Shown here: in pieces, positions 37,409-45,470 of the stretch
Numbering within the stretch: position 1 is the stretch's first letter
Layout: each line of letters begins with the position of its first letter
Source of the DNA: Yoonia sp.
GTDB lineage: Bacteria; Pseudomonadota; Alphaproteobacteria; Rhodobacterales; Rhodobacteraceae
Assembly: GCF_014859355.1 (NCBI RefSeq)
Contig: NZ_JACUUJ010000007.1
Span: 23,770 to 87,769 of the forward strand
Length of the DNA: 64,000 nt
Direction: 5' to 3'
The notes under the pieces: model-generated
The model's input: only the letters and a program-made list of their open reading frames with translations
The model's database searches: none
What the model was told of the DNA's origin: nothing
Program-made: the position numbers and the translations under genes

Positions 37409-37531
37409 TCAGATGCTGGCGAAATCGGTAAACACGGTTTTTTCTGGTTTGCCCACTACCTGCTGGGCCGCTGGTGCGGTTGGCGCCGGGGCAGGTTTCG
37501 GCGTGTCCGTGGTCGGCTTTGAAGTGGCCAT
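37409..37531 (-). CDS. Hypothetical 40-residue protein upstream of the anti-SD hairpin
   Basis: ATG at 37531, with AGGA nine bases upstream, opens a 40-residue frame (MATSKPTTDTPKPAP..., ending KPEKTVFTDFASI). The first half is Pro/Ala/Thr/Lys-rich and probably unstructured; there is no cysteine, membrane segment or known domain. It stands alone between the DEAD-box gene (about 115 bases away) and the TfoX C-domain gene and directly precedes the hairpin at 37390-37329, the arrangement expected for a small-protein mRNA that yields a 3' small RNA. No homologue is recognised. Confidence 0.5.
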   Translation of the reverse strand: MATSKPTTDTPKPAPAPTAPAAQQVVGKPEKTVFTDFASI

Positions 37532-37646
37532 CGTGTCGTATCCTGATCGAGTTATTTTTTGATGATAGCAGATGTAAGCGATTACAGCACGCATGTTTGC
37601 GCGGCAAGCGCGATTGCTGTGGCAAAAATGCGACTTTGGGTTGGGT

Positions 37647-39719
37647 TTATGTTTTCCCGCGCCGTGGTGTCGTCTGCCCGCCCTTGCTGGGTGCCTTACG
37701 CGGCTTGGCTTTGCCGCCGGGGGGGACAAAGCGTTTTGACGTGTCTTTGGCGCTTGCCTGTGGCTTGCCGCTGCTGGCCGCGTCGCGCGGTTTTGAATCG
37801 GATTTATAGGCAGGTTTGCCTGGTCTGCCGGGTTTTCCCGCCGCCGGCTTGCCTTTGTAAGGGGGCTTGCCGGGGCGTTTTTCGACCAAGGCGTCGCCGT
37901 GATCGCGGCGTTCCTTTTTCTGCGCAGGATTCTGGCGCGGTTTGCGCGGCGCAGGCCTGTCATCCGCGGCACCGGGGATCGGTTTGATCGGGGCCAGATC
38001 GTCTTGGGCGGATGGGGGCGGCGGGGACTGATCGCGCGGCGCATGGCGTTTTGGTTTGGCAGGCGCGCTGTCGTCATAATCACGCTTGGTCTTGCGCGGG
38101 CCGCGTTCGCCCAGTTGTGGCGGGCCATCAAGCGCGGATAATGTCGCCTGATTTTCCAGCTTCATGTCGCTGCCGATGGATTTGAGAAAGTCAGCGACGG
38201 CGGGTTCGGAAATTTCAATAAAGGTTTCATTGGGCTGGATACGGATCGCACCGATTTCGTTCTTGGTGATCCCGCCCGCCTTGCAAATCATCGGCAACAG
38301 CCAGCGCGCCTCGGCTTTGCCGTCCCGGCCCACATCGACGCTGAACCAGCGCGACGGACCAAAAGACTGGTGTTCACGCGGGGCGCGTTCCTTGGTGGGC
38401 GCGGCGGGGCCATCTTTGTAATCGCTCAGGTCTTCGGGTGCGGATTGCTTGCCCGCATAAAGCCGCAGATAGGCAGCGGCGATTTTTTCCGGTGCATGGG
38501 TGGCCAGCAGGCGGGCTGCAAAGGCCTGTTCGTTTTCGGTGAAATCCATCGACCAGACCGGATCGGTCAGCAGGCGCTCTTCGTCACGCGCTGTGACCTC
38601 TTCTGCCGTTGGGGGCAGGGCCCATGTGGCCTGTAATTTGCCCCATGTAAGCAGGTTCTGCGCGCGCCGTTTCATCTTGGCGGGCACGATCATCGCCGAA
38701 ATCCCCTTGCGGCCTGCGCGCCCTGTCCGACCAGAGCGGTGCAGCAGGGTTTCGGCATTGGTGGGCAATTCGGCGTGAATAACCAGTTCCAGATTGGGCA
38801 GGTCAATGCCGCGCGCGGCCACATCGGTGGCAACACAGACGCGCGCGCGCCCGTCGCGCATGGCTTGCAACGCGTGCGACCGTTCGGTTTGCGACAGTTC
38901 CCCCGAGAGCGCCACAGTGGCAAACCCACGGTTGGCCAGTCGCGTGGTCAACCGCGTGACCGAGGCGCGGGTGTTGCAGAACACGATGGCGTTGGGCGCA
39001 TCATAATAGCGCAGCACGTTGATGATCGCGGCGTCGATGTCGTGGTTGGCCACAGACAGCGCGCGGTATTCGATATCGGCGTGCTGGCTTTCCTTGGCGG
39101 TGGTGGCCACGCGCACCGCGTCACGCTGATAGGATTTTGCCAGCTTTGCGATCATCGGTGGCACGGTGGCCGAAAACATCAATGTGCGGCGGTTGTCGGG
39201 GGCTTCGCTGAGGATGTATTCAAGGTCTTCGCGAAAACCCAGATCAAGCATTTCGTCGGCTTCATCCAGCACGATGGCGCGGATATCGGACATATCAAGG
39301 CTGCCGCGCATGATATGATCCTTGAGCCGCCCGGGCGTCGCAACGACCATATGCGCACCGCGATCCAGCGCGCGCCGTTCGTCGCGCATATCCATGCCGC
39401 CAACACAGGATGCCATTGTCACGCCTGCGCTGGCATAAAGCCATTGCAATTCGCGTTTGACCTGAAGGGCCAATTCGCGCGTTGGTGCGATCACCAGCGC
39501 CAGCGGGCGACCGGCCGGGCCAAAGGTGCCGTCTTCGGTCAGGATCGTCGGGCCGATGGCGAGGCCAAAGCCCACGGTTTTGCCCGAGCCCGTTTGCGCA
39601 GAGACCAGCAAATCCTTGCCTTCCAGCGCGGGGTCGGTGACAGCGGTTTGCACCGGTGTCATCTCGGTATAGCCCTGTTTGGCAAGAGCAGCGGCAAGGG
39701 TCGGGATCATCGTGGTCAT
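37647..39719 (-). CDS. DEAD-box RNA helicase with DbpA-type RNA-binding domain
   Basis: A 690-residue ATP-dependent RNA helicase. Motifs in order: Q motif (YTEMTPVQTAVTDPAL, near 17), AQTGSGKT (near 41), PTRELALQ, VLDEADEMLDLGF (near 150), MFSATVPPMI, and HRSGRTGRAGRKG (near 331). A DbpA-like RNA-binding domain follows (about 455-530), then about 150 residues of Lys/Pro/Arg/Gly-rich disordered tail, typical of cold-shock helicases of alphaproteobacteria. Likely roles are ribosome assembly or RNA decay. ATG 39719 has an alternative three codons later. Confidence 0.93.
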   Translation of the reverse strand: MTTMIPTLAAALAKQGYTEMTPVQTAVTDPALEGKDLLVSAQTGSGKTVGFGLAIGPTILTEDGTFGPAGRPLALVIAPTRELALQVKRELQWLYASAGVTMASCVGGMDMRDERRALDRGAHMVVATPGRLKDHIMRGSLDMSDIRAIVLDEADEMLDLGFREDLEYILSEAPDNRRTLMFSATVPPMIAKLAKSYQRDAVRVATTAKESQHADIEYRALSVANHDIDAAIINVLRYYDAPNAIVFCNTRASVTRLTTRLANRGFATVALSGELSQTERSHALQAMRDGRARVCVATDVAARGIDLPNLELVIHAELPTNAETLLHRSGRTGRAGRKGISAMIVPAKMKRRAQNLLTWGKLQATWALPPTAEEVTARDEERLLTDPVWSMDFTENEQAFAARLLATHAPEKIAAAYLRLYAGKQSAPEDLSDYKDGPAAPTKERAPREHQSFGPSRWFSVDVGRDGKAEARWLLPMICKAGGITKNEIGAIRIQPNETFIEISEPAVADFLKSIGSDMKLENQATLSALDGPPQLGERGPRKTKRDYDDSAPAKPKRHAPRDQSPPPPSAQDDLAPIKPIPGAADDRPAPRKPRQNPAQKKERRDHGDALVEKRPGKPPYKGKPAAGKPGRPGKPAYKSDSKPRDAASSGKPQASAKDTSKRFVPPGGKAKPRKAPSKGGQTTPRRGKT

Positions 39720-39814
39720 GTTTGGGCTTTCCGGGCGAATAAGTCCTGCGCACTACGCGTGTCGCAGGTGTTTGTATAGGGGCAAAGCGCGTTGTTTCAT
39801 AGGGCGGGATATTT

Positions 39815-39852
39815 CGGGGCTCTGCCCCGGACCCCGGGATATTCATGCGCGC
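39815..39852. repeat. Hairpin plus short repeat upstream of the DEAD-box gene
   Basis: CGGGGC-TCT-GCCCCG forms a 6-bp hairpin (39815-39829), followed by CCCCGGGATATTCATGCGCGC. Read on the minus strand, the second part is the repeat seen at 14884-14898 and 23089-23105. It lies in the 154-base gap between the HD-domain gene end and the helicase start. Confidence 0.45.
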
Positions 39853-39873
39853 AAGAAGCAAAGGCGCGGGGTG

Positions 39874-40446
39874 TCAGGCCGCAAACCAGGCATCTATCCG
39901 GTGGCGCAGGGCGTTCCAGATTGCAGGTGCGCCGCGTTCCACCTTGACCCCGACGCGCGCTTGCAACTGGGCGGCCGTAACGTTGAAGGCCGGCCAGGTG
40001 CCACCGTCTGTTTCCAGGTTTGCAATGACCGGCTGCACCCGGTCGATGGATTTGGCAAAAATGGCATCATCGGTTTCGGCGGCTTCGAATTCATCCCACA
40101 GGGCGCGGAAGGCCAGAGCCTGATCAGGTGGCAAGAGGTGAAAGATGCGGTTGGCGGCGGCCTGTTCGATCCTGGCCATTTCGGCGGGGTCATGATCGCC
40201 GTGAATGGGGCAGTCGCCAGCGTCGATTTCGACCAGATCGTGAATCAATAGCATCTGGATCACCCGGGCGATATTGACCGGTTTGACAGCGTGTTCGGCC
40301 AGCACCATGGCATAAAGCGCGATATGCCAGCTGTGTTCGCCCGAATTTTCGCGCCGGGATGCATCACATAGCGTGGTTGCGCGCAGGGTTGATTTCAGTT
40401 TGTCCGCTTCTGTCAGAAAAGCCAGCTGTGCCGTGATCCGTGTCAT
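39874..40446 (-). CDS. HD-domain hydrolase (5'-nucleotidase/HDDC2-like)
   Basis: A 190-residue HD protein: SGEHSWHIALYAMVLAEH with the first metal histidine near 38, LLIHDLVEIDAGDCPIHGDH with the HD pair near 67-68, and FAKSIDRVQPVIANL with the last aspartate. This layout fits the YfbR/HDDC2 group of 5'-deoxynucleotidases. Third gene of a minus-strand run with an alpha/beta hydrolase and a 127-residue protein. Confidence 0.85.
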   Translation of the reverse strand: MTRITAQLAFLTEADKLKSTLRATTLCDASRRENSGEHSWHIALYAMVLAEHAVKPVNIARVIQMLLIHDLVEIDAGDCPIHGDHDPAEMARIEQAAANRIFHLLPPDQALAFRALWDEFEAAETDDAIFAKSIDRVQPVIANLETDGGTWPAFNVTAAQLQARVGVKVERGAPAIWNALRHRIDAWFAA

Positions 40447-40449
40447 TGT

Positions 40450-40833
40450 TCAGCGGGTCACGCGGCGCGGCATATTGGGCGCGGGCGCGTCAGGGTGGCT
40501 TGGCTTTGACATTGGCGGGCCTTGGGGGGCGGCGTCCTGCGGCGCTGGCGCGTCGGCGGCGGGGGCGTCACCGGCATGTTGCAGCGGGGCCGGTTTGGGT
40601 TTCGGCGGCGGGGCGTATCCGCTGGCGGCACGCTGTGCGAGGATTTCGCGGGCGCGTTCCTCGGCGCGGCGGACGCGCACTGCTGTCAGATAGCTTTCCT
40701 GAAGGGTCTGGGACGACGCGCCAAGAACTTCGCCGATCATGTCAACAATGCCGATATCGCCCGACGCCTTTTGATCGGCCAGCGCCAGATCAGCCAGTTC
40801 ATTTGCGACCTTGTCAACATAAGCGTCAGCCAT
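40450..40833 (-). CDS. Hypothetical 127-residue protein
   Basis: Not recognised. The first 70 residues look folded and helical (DAYVDKVANELADLALADQK, IVDMIGEVLGASSQTLQESY, RRAEERAREILAQR); the rest is a Pro/Ala-rich disordered tail (PPPKPKPAPLQHAGDAPAAD). No cysteine or signal peptide. Start ATG 40833 after GAGGTAGCGG. It lies three bases after the alpha/beta hydrolase gene and three bases before the HD gene, so the three are likely cotranscribed. Confidence 0.75.
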   Translation of the reverse strand: MADAYVDKVANELADLALADQKASGDIGIVDMIGEVLGASSQTLQESYLTAVRVRRAEERAREILAQRAASGYAPPPKPKPAPLQHAGDAPAADAPAPQDAAPQGPPMSKPSHPDAPAPNMPRRVTR

Positions 40834-40836
40834 CCG

Positions 40837-41517
40837 CTACCTCGTTGTTTCTGTCAGGCGGCGTTTGACGTAGGATTTCACTGTGCTGATCATCGGGTCC
40901 ATATGGGGGTCTTCGAAAAAGTGACCTGCGCCTGCCATTTCATCATGGGTGACGGTGATGCCCTTTTGTTCGTGCAGTTTGTTGACCAGGCTGACAGTGT
41001 CTTGCGGCGGGGCGACACGGTCGTTTAATCCGTTGATGATCAGGCCGGATGCCGGGCAGGGGGCCAGGAAGCTGAAATCATACATATTCGCCGGGGGGCT
41101 GACTGAAATGAAACCGGTGATTTCGGGGCGGCGCATCAGCAGCTGCATCCCGATCCACGCCCCAAAGGAAAAACCTGCAACCCAGCAATGTTTGGAATTG
41201 CTGTTCATGGATTGCAGATAGTCCAGCGCCGATGCGGCATCTGATAATTCGCCCACGCCCTGATCGTATTCGCCCTGCGACCGGCCCACGCCGCGGAAAT
41301 TGAACCGCAACACGGTGAAGCCCATGTTATAAAAAGCATAATGCAAGTTATAAACCACGCGGTTGTTCATGGTCCCGCCAAACTGCGGATGGGGGTGCAG
41401 AACGATCGCAATGGGTGCGTCGCGGTCTTTTTGGGGGTGGTAACGCCCTTCAAGGCGCCCTTCGGGTCCGGGAAAAATGACTTCGGGCATGCGGGTTCCG
41501 TTATTGCTGTGGGCCAT
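40837..41517 (-). CDS. Alpha/beta hydrolase (dienelactone hydrolase-like)
   Basis: A 226-residue alpha/beta hydrolase. Seen are the oxyanion-hole strand IAIVLHPHPQFGGTMNN, the nucleophile-elbow region KHCWVAGFSFGAWIGMQLL, where the nucleophilic Ser is S in GFSFG near 122, and a C-terminal histidine in MAGAGHFFEDPHM. A D in INGLNDRVAPPQD completes the triad. The substrate is unknown. A second start at 41490 (MPEVIFPGPEGRLEG) fits the usual N-terminus and may be the true one. Confidence 0.88.
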   Translation of the reverse strand: MAHSNNGTRMPEVIFPGPEGRLEGRYHPQKDRDAPIAIVLHPHPQFGGTMNNRVVYNLHYAFYNMGFTVLRFNFRGVGRSQGEYDQGVGELSDAASALDYLQSMNSNSKHCWVAGFSFGAWIGMQLLMRRPEITGFISVSPPANMYDFSFLAPCPASGLIINGLNDRVAPPQDTVSLVNKLHEQKGITVTHDEMAGAGHFFEDPHMDPMISTVKSYVKRRLTETTR

Positions 41518-41547
41518 GCAAATTCTTGACGAAAATGCTCAGGCACA

Positions 41548-41562
41548 TTAGAAAGATTCTAA
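41548..41562. promoter_or_regulatory. ICE-type (Irr) palindrome between hydrolase and iscR
   Basis: TTAGAA-AGA-TTCTAA, flanked as ATTAGAA...TTCTAAAT, matches the iron-control element bound by the Fur-family regulator Irr in alphaproteobacteria (as recalled, TTTAGAA-N3-TTCTAAA). It lies 98 bases before the iscR start and 31 bases before the divergent hydrolase start, so it can regulate the suf operon, the hydrolase, or both. Confidence 0.6.
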
Positions 41563-41659
41563 ATCCGGGATTTATTCCTGATCTGTGGCTTTTGATGAAG
41601 TAATCACGCAGCCGCGTCGCGTCAATGGAGTCGCCCGATTCCGCAACAGGAGAGAGATC

Positions 41660-42121
41660 ATGAAGCTGAGCACCAAAGGGCGCTATGCCATGGTTGCGCT
41701 GGCCGATCTTGCCTTGCAACCCAAGGACAGCCTGGTGAACCTGACCGAGATTTCCAAGCGGCAGGATATTTCGCTGCCCTATCTGGAACAGTTGTTTGTA
41801 AAGCTGCGCCGCGCCGGGCTGGTGGATTCGGTGCGCGGGCCGGGCGGGGGGTATCGGCTGGCGCGGCCTGCGTCGGATATTCGTGTTGTTGATATTCTGG
41901 CGGCGGTGGATGAAACCGTTTCGGCCATGCACAAGGGGGCCGGTGTATCAGGGGGCACCTCGGGCAGCCGGGCGCAATCGCTGACCAACCGATTGTGGGA
42001 AGGATTGAGCGCGCATGTCTATGTGTTTTTGCACCAGGCGCGTTTGTCGGATGTGGTTGACAATGGTCTTGCGCCTTGCCCTGCCGTGCCTGCCTTGTTC
42101 GAGGTCGTCGATGATGACTGA
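41660..42121 (+). CDS. iscR: Rrf2-family regulator IscR, without the usual cluster cysteines
   Basis: A 153-residue regulator heading the suf operon. The winged helix is standard (MKLSTKGRYAMVALADLALQ, ISLPYLEQLFVKLRRAGLVD, RGPGGGYRLARPASDI). The CX5CX5C of E. coli IscR is missing from the stretch MHKGAGVSGGTSGSRAQSL; the only cysteine is C140 in LAPCPAVPAL. This single-cysteine form is known from Rhodobacter sphaeroides IscR. It probably senses iron-sulfur supply and controls the operon that follows. ATG 41660 follows AGGAGAGAG. Confidence 0.93.
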   Translation: MKLSTKGRYAMVALADLALQPKDSLVNLTEISKRQDISLPYLEQLFVKLRRAGLVDSVRGPGGGYRLARPASDIRVVDILAAVDETVSAMHKGAGVSGGTSGSRAQSLTNRLWEGLSAHVYVFLHQARLSDVVDNGLAPCPAVPALFEVVDDD

Positions 42122-42126
42122 TGCAG

Positions 42127-42185
42127 AGGGGGCGCTGCCCCCGGCCCTTGCGGGCCTCCCCCGGAGTTTTCTGGCCAAGATGAAG
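42127..42185 (+). repeat. Dispersed intergenic repeat, copy 2
   Basis: Three small hairpins in a row (GGGGGC-GCT-GCCCCC; GGCCC-TTGC-GGGCC; CTCC-CCC-GGAG), then TTTTCTGGCCAAGATGAAG. The last 23 bases equal those of the copy at 33112-33143. It fills the gap between iscR and the cysteine desulfurase gene and ends two bases before that start codon. It could cause partial termination inside the operon. Confidence 0.7.
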
Positions 42186-42187
42186 CC

Positions 42188-43216
42188 ATGAGAGCCTATC
42201 TGGATCATAACGCCACAACCCCGCTGCGGGCCGAGGCGCGCGCGGCAATGCTGGCGGCAATGGATGTGGTGGGTAACCCGTCGTCGGTGCATGCAGAAGG
42301 GCGCAAGGCAAAGGCGATTGTCGAGCGCGCGCGCGCGCAGGTGGCAGATGCCGTGGGCGCATCAGGAGCGGATGTGGTGTTTACATCCGGGGCGACAGAA
42401 GCCGCGGCGCTGGCACTGGCGGGGCGCGGTTTGCGCGGGGCACCGATTGAACATGATGCGGTTCATGCCTGGGTTGATCCAGTTTTGCCGGTGGTGGATG
42501 GCCGGGTGATTGTGGATGATCCGGCGCAATCGGTGGTGCAGCTGGCCAATTCCGAAACCGGAATATTGCAGGCACTGCCCGCCGGATTGGCTGTGTCGGA
42601 CATTACGCAAGGATTTGGGCGCGTGCCTTTTGCTTTTTCATGGGTCGGTGTCGGCATGGTGTTTTTGTCGGCGCACAAGTTTGGCGGCCCCAAGGGTGTG
42701 GGTGCATTGGTTTTCCCTCAAGGCACGGATATAGCTGCGCAAATTCGGGGTGGTGGGCAGGAAATGGGGCGCCGGTCAGGCACCGAAAACGTGATCGGCA
42801 TCGCCGGAATGGGGGCGGCGGCCATCGCGGCGCAGGCTGATTTGGCCGCAGGACGCTGGGAACGGGTTGCACAACTTAGAAATATTCTAGAAAAGGCCAT
42901 TGCTGACACTGAAAAGGGCACTATTTTTGTCGGGAAAGAAAATGACCGTTTGCCCAACACCAGTTGTTTTGTCACGCCGGGGTGGAAAGGCGAGACGCAA
43001 GTGATGGCGATGGATCTGGCGGGGTTTGCCGTATCGGCGGGGTCGGCCTGTTCCAGCGGCAAGGTCAAGACAAGCCGCGTGTTGCGCGCTTTGGGATTGA
43101 ACGATGATCTTGCGGCCTGCGCATTGCGCGTGTCGCTGGGGATCGCCACGACAGAAGATCAGGTTCTGCGTTTCGCAGAGGCCTGGACGAAAAAACGGGC
43201 GCGTATGGCTGCCTGA
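42188..43216 (+). CDS. Cysteine desulfurase (NifS/IscS-like, class I)
   Basis: PLP enzyme that releases sulfur from cysteine. The 342-residue product has [22 protein letters not shown] lysine in [14 protein letters not shown] (K164) and the catalytic cysteine in [16 protein letters not shown] (C288) in the long mobile loop of class I enzymes. It is shorter than IscS (about 400), and the region after the N-terminal helix is reduced. It is the second gene of the suf operon; a class II enzyme (sufS) is encoded at the operon's end. An ICE-like palindrome lies in this coding sequence (42876-42890). Confidence 0.93.
   Translation: MRAYLDHNATTPLRAEARAAMLAAMDVVGNPSSVHAEGRKAKAIVERARAQVADAVGASGADVVFTSGATEAAALALAGRGLRGAPIEHDAVHAWVDPVLPVVDGRVIVDDPAQSVVQLANSETGILQALPAGLAVSDITQGFGRVPFAFSWVGVGMVFLSAHKFGGPKGVGALVFPQGTDIAAQIRGGGQEMGRRSGTENVIGIAGMGAAAIAAQADLAAGRWERVAQLRNILEKAIADTEKGTIFVGKENDRLPNTSCFVTPGWKGETQVMAMDLAGFAVSAGSACSSGKVKTSRVLRALGLNDDLAACALRVSLGIATTEDQVLRFAEAWTKKRARMAA
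42876..42890. promoter_or_regulatory. Second ICE-like palindrome, inside the cysteine desulfurase gene
   Basis: TTAGAA-ATA-TTCTAG matches the palindrome at 41548 in 11 of its 12 defined positions. It lies 341 bases before the sufB start. The codons here read N-I-L-E (AAT ATT CTA GAA) and are AT-richer than their surroundings. Could be an internal Irr site or chance. Confidence 0.35.
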
Positions 43217-43230
43217 TGGAAGGAAGAACA

Positions 43231-44754
43231 ATGGCTGCTTTGGATGATGTGGACGTCAAGGAAGGTGTCGATCAGGAAACGGTAGATGCTGTTTCGAAAC
43301 TGTCTGGCACCTACAAGCACGGCTGGAATACCGAAATCGAGATGGATTACGCCCCCAAGGGCGTGAACCCTGACATCGTGCGGTTGATTTCTTCCAAGAA
43401 CAACGAACCCGACTGGATGACCGAATGGCGTCTGTCGGCCTTTAGCCGTTGGGGCCAGATGAACGAACCCAAATGGGCGATGGTCAGCTATCCCAAGATC
43501 GACTTTCAGGACATCTATTATTATGCCCGCCCCAAAAGCATGGCAGAAAAGCCCAAGTCGCTGGATGAGGTCGATCCGAAACTGCTGGCGACCTATGCCA
43601 AGCTGGGGATCCCGCTGAAGGAACAGGCGATTTTGGCCGGTGTCGAGGGGGCCGAAAACACGCCCGCCGAAGGCCGCAAGGTCGCGGTGGATGCGGTGTT
43701 TGATTCCGTGTCTGTCGGCACGACGTTTCAGGCGGAATTGAAAAAGGCCGGTGTGATTTTCTGTTCGATTTCCGAAGCGATCGAAAAGCATCCCGACCTG
43801 GTCAAGAAATACCTCGGGTCTGTCGTGCCGCCTTCGGATAACTTTTATGCAACGCTGAACAGTGCCGTGTTTTCGGACGGGTCGTTTGTTTACATCCCGC
43901 CCGGTGTGCGCTGCCCGATGGAACTGTCCACCTATTTCCGCATAAATGCCGAAAACACCGGCCAGTTTGAACGCACGCTGATCATCGCCGACAAAGGGTC
44001 TTATGTGTCCTATCTGGAAGGCTGCACAGCGCCCAAGCGTGATGTGGCGCAGTTGCATGCCGCGGTTGTTGAAATCATCGTCGAGGAAGACGCCGAGGTG
44101 AAATATTCCACCGTGCAAAACTGGTATCCCGGTGATGAAAACGGTGTTGGCGGTATCTATAACTTTGTCACAAAGCGCGCCGATTGCCGGGGCGACCGGG
44201 CCAAGGTGATGTGGACTCAGGTTGAAACCGGATCTGCCGTGACGTGGAAATACCCAAGCTGCATTTTGCGCGGGGATGATTCACAGGGCGAATTCTATTC
44301 CATCGCGATCGCCAACAACATGCAGCAGGCCGATACCGGCACAAAGATGGTGCATCTGGGCAAGAACACCAAAAGCCGGATAGTATCCAAGGGCATTTCG
44401 GCAGGCCAGGCGCAGAATACCTATCGCGGGTTGGTGTCGATGCACCCCAAGGCTAAAAACAGCCGTAACTATACCCAATGCGACAGTCTGTTGATCGGCG
44501 ATAAATGCGGGGCGCATACGGTGCCTTACATCGAGGTCAAGAATAACTCTAGCCGCGTCGAACACGAGGCGACGACATCCAAGGTGGACGACGACCAACT
44601 GTTCTATTGCCGGTCGCGCGGCATGGACGAAGAAGAGGCGGTGGCGCTGGTTGTGAATGGATTTTGCAAAGAGGTGCTGCAAGCCCTGCCGATGGAATTT
44701 GCCATGGAGGCGCAGGCGCTGGTGGCCATTTCGCTGGAAGGGTCGGTTGGCTGA
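43231..44754 (+). CDS. sufB: Fe-S cluster assembly scaffold protein SufB
   Basis: Core scaffold of the SufBCD complex. The 507-residue product contains [60 protein letters not shown] and [20 protein letters not shown] with the cluster-related cysteines (C in YLEGCTAP and YCRSR). Start ATG 43231 follows GGAAGGAAG; an ATG at 43216 overlapping the preceding stop has no ribosome site. Confidence 0.97.
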   Translation: MAALDDVDVKEGVDQETVDAVSKLSGTYKHGWNTEIEMDYAPKGVNPDIVRLISSKNNEPDWMTEWRLSAFSRWGQMNEPKWAMVSYPKIDFQDIYYYARPKSMAEKPKSLDEVDPKLLATYAKLGIPLKEQAILAGVEGAENTPAEGRKVAVDAVFDSVSVGTTFQAELKKAGVIFCSISEAIEKHPDLVKKYLGSVVPPSDNFYATLNSAVFSDGSFVYIPPGVRCPMELSTYFRINAENTGQFERTLIIADKGSYVSYLEGCTAPKRDVAQLHAAVVEIIVEEDAEVKYSTVQNWYPGDENGVGGIYNFVTKRADCRGDRAKVMWTQVETGSAVTWKYPSCILRGDDSQGEFYSIAIANNMQQADTGTKMVHLGKNTKSRIVSKGISAGQAQNTYRGLVSMHPKAKNSRNYTQCDSLLIGDKCGAHTVPYIEVKNNSSRVEHEATTSKVDDDQLFYCRSRGMDEEEAVALVVNGFCKEVLQALPMEFAMEAQALVAISLEGSVG

Positions 44755-44868
44755 TCATGTTTGGGACAGTTGCACCAAATCGTCGCCGGACCGTCACGGC
44801 GGGGCCGCGATATTGCCGTAGTTACTGCCGATACCCGACATCATATCGGAGCGGTGGAGACGAAGGCC

Positions 44869-45378
44869 ATGTCAGTCAGTGGGTTGGACGATTTCAACAG
44901 CCGGATCAAGCGGATCAACAGTGCGCGAAATACATCCTATTTCGACCCCGAACTGGGTATGAATATACCCAAGCGCGTATCGCACGAAACCATTCGGCGG
45001 ACCGCCAAGGCAAAGCGGCCATCGTTCAAGGCGTTTGGCTTGTCAGTGGTGATTGGCGCAGGGGCGGTGATTGTCGCGCAAGTGTTGCGGTTGCGCGGTC
45101 TTGGGCTGACAGAACCCGGCAATGCCGCGCTGTTTGTCGATCTTTTGCTGGCATTGCTGATCGTTCTGACGGTCACGGGCGGGCTGCGATACCGGTTGTT
45201 GCGTTACCGCGTGGCGCAGGCGCTTGGCGTGGTCGCCGTGCTGGGACTGGGGCACAATCTGATGTGGTATTATCCCGACCAGATGGCGGTGATCTATTCA
45301 GCCGACTACGTGCAGAGCGTGCGCGACACGACAGAGCCCGGTTTGCCGGTGTTGCAGGACGTGACGATCAACCTCTGA
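44869..45378 (+). CDS. Unknown membrane protein in the suf operon
   Basis: A 169-residue protein, not recognised. After a basic N-terminal part (SVSGLDDFNSRIKRINSARN, then NIPKRVSHETIRRTAKAKRP) come three predicted membrane segments (about residues 57-78, 90-110 and 119-140), then a polar tail. No cysteine motif or domain is seen. Start ATG 44869 follows GGAGACGAAGG. It lies between sufB and sufC on the same strand, with 92 bases to sufC, so a link to Fe-S assembly rests on position only. Confidence 0.8.
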   Translation: MSVSGLDDFNSRIKRINSARNTSYFDPELGMNIPKRVSHETIRRTAKAKRPSFKAFGLSVVIGAGAVIVAQVLRLRGLGLTEPGNAALFVDLLLALLIVLTVTGGLRYRLLRYRVAQALGVVAVLGLGHNLMWYYPDQMAVIYSADYVQSVRDTTEPGLPVLQDVTINL

Positions 45379-45470
45379 TCCCGTTTACATTGTTGGGAAA
45401 TGCTTCCGACGGCGCGCGCCGTGCGGGGGCTTTTCCCGTTCCGCCGTATAACCGTTTTGAGGAGAAATAG

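Noticed and set aside
37367..37522. Plus-strand ORF of 51 codons after GGGGAGGA, an almost ideal ribosome site
   Set aside because: It is antisense to the 40-codon ORF, its composition is Arg/Trp/Gly-rich like a shadow frame, and the 'ribosome site' is the complement of the hairpin loop. The T-run is on the minus side, so the minus-strand reading explains more.
44607..45470. Plus-strand ORF of 287 codons across the sufB end and the unknown membrane gene
   Set aside because: Arg/Gly-rich shadow frame in GC-rich DNA, overlapping better supported frames with ribosome sites.
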